A stretch of 10,573 bases of DNA from QHCE01 sp041743105. GTDB taxonomy: Bacteria > Actinomycetota > Actinomycetes > Mycobacteriales > QHCE01. A program made the translations under genes and the position numbers. The notes under the pieces are model-generated. The model ran no database searches and was not told the DNA's origin. It saw only the letters and a list, made by a program, of their open reading frames with translations. Shown piece by piece: positions 7,988 through 10,573 of this stretch. Location of the stretch: the NCBI GenBank assembly GCA_041743105.1, contig JBGTNI010000115.1:1-10573 (forward strand). Direction: 5' to 3'. Within the stretch, counting starts at the first letter, position 1, and every line of letters begins with the position of its first letter.

Positions 7988-8004
7988 CCGTTCTAGGGTG
8001 TCCG
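7975..8004 (-). promoter_or_regulatory. Candidate vapBC promoter
   Basis: Read on the minus strand, CGGACA (8004-7999) matches four of six bases of the -35 box. After 18 bases comes TATGCT (7980-7975), which fits TANNNT. ATG 7968 begins six bases later, so the transcript would be leaderless. Confidence 0.45.
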
Positions 8005-8193
8005 TCGCTTCCTGGATAGAGCGTAGTGACTTTAGCCGTCGAGAGGTTGCTTGACGCCCGGCTCAGTATCCGCCGTGATCCGATTCCGAAAGCTGCCTTC
8101 TCAACGAGCGGCAGGCAGCGGTCGGCGATAGTGCCTCGTTCGGGTCACAATGGAGTGAGCTGACGATACGTTATTGGCCGCTGGAGAGAGCTG
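8005..8193. other. tauE-like gene to vapB intergenic spacer
   Basis: I see no gene here. On the plus strand AACGA (8103-8107) followed by GGCA (8110-8113) can pair with TGCC (8132-8135) followed by TCGTT (8136-8140), with a two-base bulge. A competing pairing uses GCTGCC just upstream. The segment could help end transcription of the minus-strand permease gene, but no T-run supports that. Confidence 0.3.
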
Positions 8194-8940
8194 TTACGTC
8201 ATCTGCATGATGGCCGCGACCAGTGCGCTAGTAGCTATGGCACCACGCAATAGCTGTTCAGGCATGCGGCGAGCGGTATGTGCTCCCACATAGCCACCTG
8301 CCACGCTCGACGCTGTCAGTGTTAGTGCTGCGCTCCAGTCCACGGGACCGAAGAGGGCAAAGAAGACCGTCGCCGTCGAGTTCATGGCGAGCACCGTCAG
8401 AACCTTGAGCGCATTGGCGCGCTGTATCCCACCTCCCAGCGCCAGGGCGTAGGTTCCCACTAGAAGTGGCCCGACGCCTGCTCCGAAGTAGCCGCCGTAG
8501 ACAGCAAAGAGGAAAGTCGACACAGTCGCCGGACGCATCCGGTCTGTTAGCTCCCGGGTCTGGGAGACCTTGCGAACGATCCATGGTCCGACGACGACCA
8601 GCACCGCAGCGCCGATGAGGAGTGCAGGAACGGCGGCTTCGAACACCCGCTCTCCGAGCAGCAACAGCAATCCACCGCCAAGGGCGCCGCCAAGACCGCC
8701 GGCGACTGCCAGCGTCAGCGCGTTACACCCCTCGTCCTTCAGCTTGTCTCGGTACCCGAGGCTACCTCCGATAGTCGTCGGCAGCACGATCCCGACGGTA
8801 TTGGTCACGTTCGCCTGTAGCGGTGAATAGCCGGCTGCTAAAAGTACTGGAAACGACAGGAGCGAAGGCGAGCCCGCGGTGGAGGCTATCACCCCACACA
8901 CGAAGCCCAGCGGAACGAGCAGCAGTAGCCCGAGCTCCAT
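8194..8940 (-). CDS. TauE/SafE-family membrane permease (putative sulfite or organic-anion exporter)
   Basis: The 248-residue protein is strongly hydrophobic with about seven or eight membrane helices and no cleaved signal. It shows the internal duplication typical of the TauE/SafE family: GSPSLLSFPVLLAAGYSPLQ near 23-42, followed by NVTNTVG, is echoed by YGGYFGAGVGPLLVGTYALA near 148-167, followed by NALKVL. Members move sulfite, sulfoacetate or other small anions, but most are uncharacterised and the substrate cannot be told here. The ATG at 8940 has AAGGGTG upstream, supporting that start. It is divergent from the carboxymuconolactone-decarboxylase gene with 123 bp between. TTGACA occurs on the minus strand in that gap (about 8967-8972), but no matching -10 box was found. 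Confidence 0.85.
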   Translation of the reverse strand: MELGLLLLVPLGFVCGVIASTAGSPSLLSFPVLLAAGYSPLQANVTNTVGIVLPTTIGGSLGYRDKLKDEGCNALTLAVAGGLGGALGGGLLLLLGERVFEAAVPALLIGAAVLVVVGPWIVRKVSQTRELTDRMRPATVSTFLFAVYGGYFGAGVGPLLVGTYALALGGGIQRANALKVLTVLAMNSTATVFFALFGPVDWSAALTLTASSVAGGYVGAHTARRMPEQLLRGAIATSALVAAIMQMT

Positions 8941-9050
8941 TCACTCACCCTTGGCGGACTAGCCGGCTCTGTCAAATCGGACGCCCGGCATCCATCCCCG
9001 CCCGCGAGAAGATCTGTAGCCACCTCGCTGTCGTGCAAAATTCAACCCAG

Positions 9051-9056
9051 TACTGT
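9051..9056 (+). promoter_or_regulatory. Candidate -10 box for leaderless transcript of the gene at 9064
   Basis: TACTGT fits TANNNT and ends seven bases before ATG 9064. It lies within an eight-base palindrome, CAGTACTG (9048-9055). There is no Shine-Dalgarno sequence before the ATG, consistent with a leaderless message. Confidence 0.4.
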
Positions 9057-9063
9057 GGGCGCC

Positions 9064-9459
9064 ATGACTGACCAGGAGAGCCGCTATGACAGCGGTGTGA
9101 AGTTGCTTCTTGAATTACACGATGACCGGGCCAAGGCGTTATTAGAAACCATGTCTGATGTCGCCCCTGATTTGGCAAGGTTTGTTGCCGAATGGGCGTT
9201 CTGCGATATCTATCAGCGGCCTGGTCTCGATCTTCAGCGGCGTCAACTGATCACGGTGGCCTGTCTCACCACGCTCGGGACTGAAGAGCAGCTTAGGAGC
9301 CACCTAAAGACATCACTCGATGTCGGGCTCACTCCGGCCGAGATCGTTGAAGCTTTGATGCAGTGTTTGCCATATGTCGGCTTTCCGCGCGTCTTGAATG
9401 CGGTAACTGCCGCACGCACGATATTTGCTGAGCGAAAACTTCTACCCGTAGAAAGCTGA
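9064..9459 (+). CDS. Carboxymuconolactone decarboxylase family protein
   Basis: From ATG 9064 the protein is 131 residues, a normal length for a single-domain member of this all-helical AhpD-like family. The family pattern is clear: DIYQRPGLDLQRRQLITVAC (48-67), then GTEEQLRSHL, then GLTPAEIVEALMQ, and finally YVGFPRVLNAV (104-114). It lacks the CxxC pair of AhpD peroxidases, so it is closer to PcaC-type proteins. No other protocatechuate-pathway gene is nearby, so a true role in aromatic breakdown is not supported; many relatives have unknown substrates. The open frame extends to GTG 9055, but ATG 9064 is preferred because of the -10-like box. A DJ-1/PfpI gene follows 60 bp later in the same direction. 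Confidence 0.85.
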   Translation: MTDQESRYDSGVKLLLELHDDRAKALLETMSDVAPDLARFVAEWAFCDIYQRPGLDLQRRQLITVACLTTLGTEEQLRSHLKTSLDVGLTPAEIVEALMQCLPYVGFPRVLNAVTAARTIFAERKLLPVES

Positions 9460-9551
9460 TATGGCTAGTATTCGCAACCGGGCGTGGATGGCTTCTAGTG
9501 AACGGTGAAGGGTATTGGAATGTCCGAGCAGACCGTGCATCTGGCTGTTTA

Positions 9552-9639
9552 CTGATCAGTACGAAGTAGCTAGACAAGTACAGCCTTCTGACCTGCAAAT
9601 TTAGCTACTCTCGGACTGACTTAGTAACGATCTGCTCAG
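9552..9639. mobile_element. 88-bp miniature inverted-repeat element with TA target duplication
   Basis: The segment is flanked by TA on both sides (9550-9551 and 9640-9641). Its ends are imperfect inverted repeats, CTGATCAGTACG on the left and CTGAGCAGATCG on the right read inward, nine of twelve matching. Inside, AGTAGCTA (9565-9572) pairs perfectly with TAGCTACT (9602-9609). By hand count it is about 45% GC, lower than the neighbouring genes. A TA duplication with terminal repeats and no coding capacity fits a MITE of the Tc1/mariner-IS630 type. No transposase or second copy is visible in this window. Confidence 0.65.
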
Positions 9640-9699
9640 TACGACACGCTCGCCGACTGGGAGGTCGGCTACGCGACTGCGTATATCAATAACCCGGAT

Positions 9700-10254
9700 A
9701 TGCAGAAACATCCTGGCCGCTATCGGGTAGCGACCGTTGGTGTGACTACTGAGCCGGTCACCACGATGGGCGGAATGCGCATCGTTCCAGACATTGCGCT
9801 CACTGAACTAACTCCGGCTGCCAGCGCCATGCTCATCCTACCTGGAGCGGAGATTTGGAATCCTACGAACAAGGGAGACAATTCCGCGTTCGCAGAGATG
9901 GCCGGGCAGTTCTTAGCTGCCGGCGTGCCAGTGGCCGCGATCTGCGGGGCGACCCTAGGGCTCGCGGCAGCGGGGTTGCTTAACGACCGCGCACATACCA
10001 GCAATGCGCGAGAATACGTAGCCGCTGCACCCGAGTACTCCAGCGAGCACTACCGCGACGAGCCCGCAGTGACCGATCGAGGCCTTATCACCGCTGGCGC
10101 TACCTTTCCGGTGGCCTTTGCTCGGAATATTTTCGCTGAGCTCGACTTGTACTCGCAGGCTGTAGCGGAGGCGTGGTTCGGACTGTTCGACACCGGTGAT
10201 CCGCGATGGTTCTTCAAGCTGGTGGCGGCAGGCGAGGCGGAACGGGCCGCGTGA
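9700..10254 (+). CDS. Residual open frame of the DJ-1/PfpI gene (184 residues)
   Basis: A gene finder would likely call this frame from ATG 9700. It keeps the nucleophile Cys82 (AAICGATLGLA) and His99 but lacks the first strand and the DWEV glutamate, so alone it is unlikely to fold or act like the family. No ribosome-binding site precedes this ATG. I regard it as the distal part of the gene starting at 9520. Confidence 0.4.
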   Translation: MQKHPGRYRVATVGVTTEPVTTMGGMRIVPDIALTELTPAASAMLILPGAEIWNPTNKGDNSAFAEMAGQFLAAGVPVAAICGATLGLAAAGLLNDRAHTSNAREYVAAAPEYSSEHYRDEPAVTDRGLITAGATFPVAFARNIFAELDLYSQAVAEAWFGLFDTGDPRWFFKLVAAGEAERAA

Positions 10255-10363
10255 CGCGTGCGAGCCACCACCGCCTGAGGCCTCAACGGCTCGATCCAAA
10301 GCCCCACGCAGCCTCGATGAGTTCAGCTGAACGCGTCACCTGGCCAGATTGGCGCAATCGCCA
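10251..10363. repeat. Dyad-rich segment after the DJ-1/PfpI gene
   Basis: GTGACGCGT (10251-10259) and ACGCGTCAC (10331-10339) form a perfect nine-base inverted repeat. Between them lie CGAGCC (10261-10266) with its complement GGCTCG (10288-10293), the palindrome TGAGGCCTCA (10276-10285), and the twelve-base palindrome GTTCAGCTGAAC (10321-10332). A small hairpin, TGGCG-CAAT-CGCCA, follows at 10350-10363. The role is unknown; it could include a terminator. Confidence 0.55.
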
Positions 10364-10553
10364 TCGACCACTTGGGAGCCACACCCTAGTTGACTGCTGA
10401 CGAGACGTGTTGACGTGGGGCGAGTGGCGGATACCGCAGGGCCTGAACAGGTCGAAGACGTAAGCGGAGCAGACCGGGTCAGAGCGGACGCGGAGTGGGG
10501 TGGGACGCCAGCGGCGCTAGGCACCTCCGGCGCGACGTGGCACGATCTGGCAG
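10364..10553. other. Non-coding region at the right end
   Basis: No open frame here shows a start signal or recognisable protein. TTGACG near 10409 resembles a -35 box, but no convincing -10 box follows. The region probably carries the promoter of the next gene. Confidence 0.35.
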
Positions 10554-10573
10554 GTGACCAGCAGACCCGCCGC
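10554..10573 (+). CDS. Possible start of the next gene, truncated by the window end
   Basis: GTG at 10554 opens a frame reading MTSRPA up to the edge. CACGAT ends seven bases upstream, at the same spacing as the -10-like boxes elsewhere in the window, though it fits TANNNT poorly. In many actinobacteria valS follows clpX, so this could be valS displaced by the accessory block, but six residues cannot show it. Confidence 0.2.

Larger units (their letters stand above)
9520..10254 (+). pseudogene. DJ-1/PfpI-family gene, interrupted after codon 11 by a small insertion
   Basis: The frame opens at ATG 9520 with GAAGGG seven bases upstream and reads MSEQTVHLAVY, then meets TGA at 9553. The family sequence resumes at 9643 with DTLADWEVGYATAYINNPD and continues open to TGA 10254. 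Joining the parts gives 214 residues, typical of a DJ-1/PfpI (class I glutamine-amidotransferase-like) protein. The expected catalytic Glu lies in DWEV, the nucleophilic Cys in ICGATLGLA and a His in DRAHTSN. The 90 extra bases contain five in-frame stop codons. The rest of the gene shows no damage, so the insertion looks recent, or the product is made in an unusual way. Members act as proteases, glyoxalases, isocyanide hydratases or chaperones; the exact role here is unknown. It may have been co-transcribed with the preceding gene. Confidence 0.8.

Noticed and set aside
8062..8068. CTCAGTA similar to the right end of the miniature element
   Set aside because: No partner end with the expected inverted repeat was found at a similar distance, so chance is the better explanation.
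9106..9460. AhpD-type alkylhydroperoxidase assignment for the gene at 9064
   Set aside because: The CxxC motif of AhpD is absent, and the sequence pattern fits the plain carboxymuconolactone decarboxylase group better.

Overview
The window comes from a fairly GC-rich actinobacterium (base composition judged by eye, not counted). The evidence is the paired clpP1-clpP2 genes, a ClpX beginning MARLGEGADLLKCSFCGKSQ, a trigger factor with the GFRKGK signature, many GTG starts, and possible leaderless starts. I do not assign a species. The first small membrane-protein gene looks like a lineage-restricted actinobacterial family, perhaps Micromonosporaceae or Glycomycetaceae relatives, but this is an impression only.

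Layout. Positions 1-7314 are a housekeeping block. It holds a small two-helix membrane protein (+, 34-387), rpsT for ribosomal protein S20 (-, 433-708), divergently lepA for elongation factor 4 (+, 905-2812), a structured 297-bp spacer, tig for trigger factor (+, 3110-4459), a regulatory spacer with a probable ClgR operator, and the clpP1-clpP2-clpX operon (+, 4574-7314). These genes serve translation, nascent-chain folding and ATP-dependent proteolysis. From 7315 to about 10550 lies an accessory block. It holds a vapBC-type toxin-antitoxin pair (-, 7325-7968), a TauE/SafE-family anion permease (-, 8194-8940), a carboxymuconolactone-decarboxylase-family gene (+, 9064-9459) and a DJ-1/PfpI-family gene (+, 9520-10254). 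The last 20 bases may begin another gene at GTG 10554.

Most notable observations. (1) The DJ-1/PfpI gene is split after codon 11 by an 88-bp segment flanked by TA, with imperfect terminal inverted repeats and an internal hairpin. Removing it with one TA restores an uninterrupted 214-codon frame. It looks like a Tc1/mariner-IS630-type miniature element. Because the gap is an exact multiple of three, starts at a stop codon and is flanked by identical TAC codons, translational bypassing is a speculative alternative. (2) lepA carries an in-frame 30-bp tandem duplication, each unit containing a small palindrome, which inserts a doubled 10-residue motif between the G2 and G3 motifs of the GTPase domain. 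(3) A near-consensus ClgR site lies about 60 bp upstream of the inferred clpP1 start. (4) Four genes share a TANNNT hexamer 6-7 nt before the start codon, suggesting leaderless transcripts. (5) The tig leader can form a compact three-way junction. (6) A dyad-rich segment lies just after the DJ-1 gene.

I found no tRNA, rRNA, CRISPR array or complete transposase.
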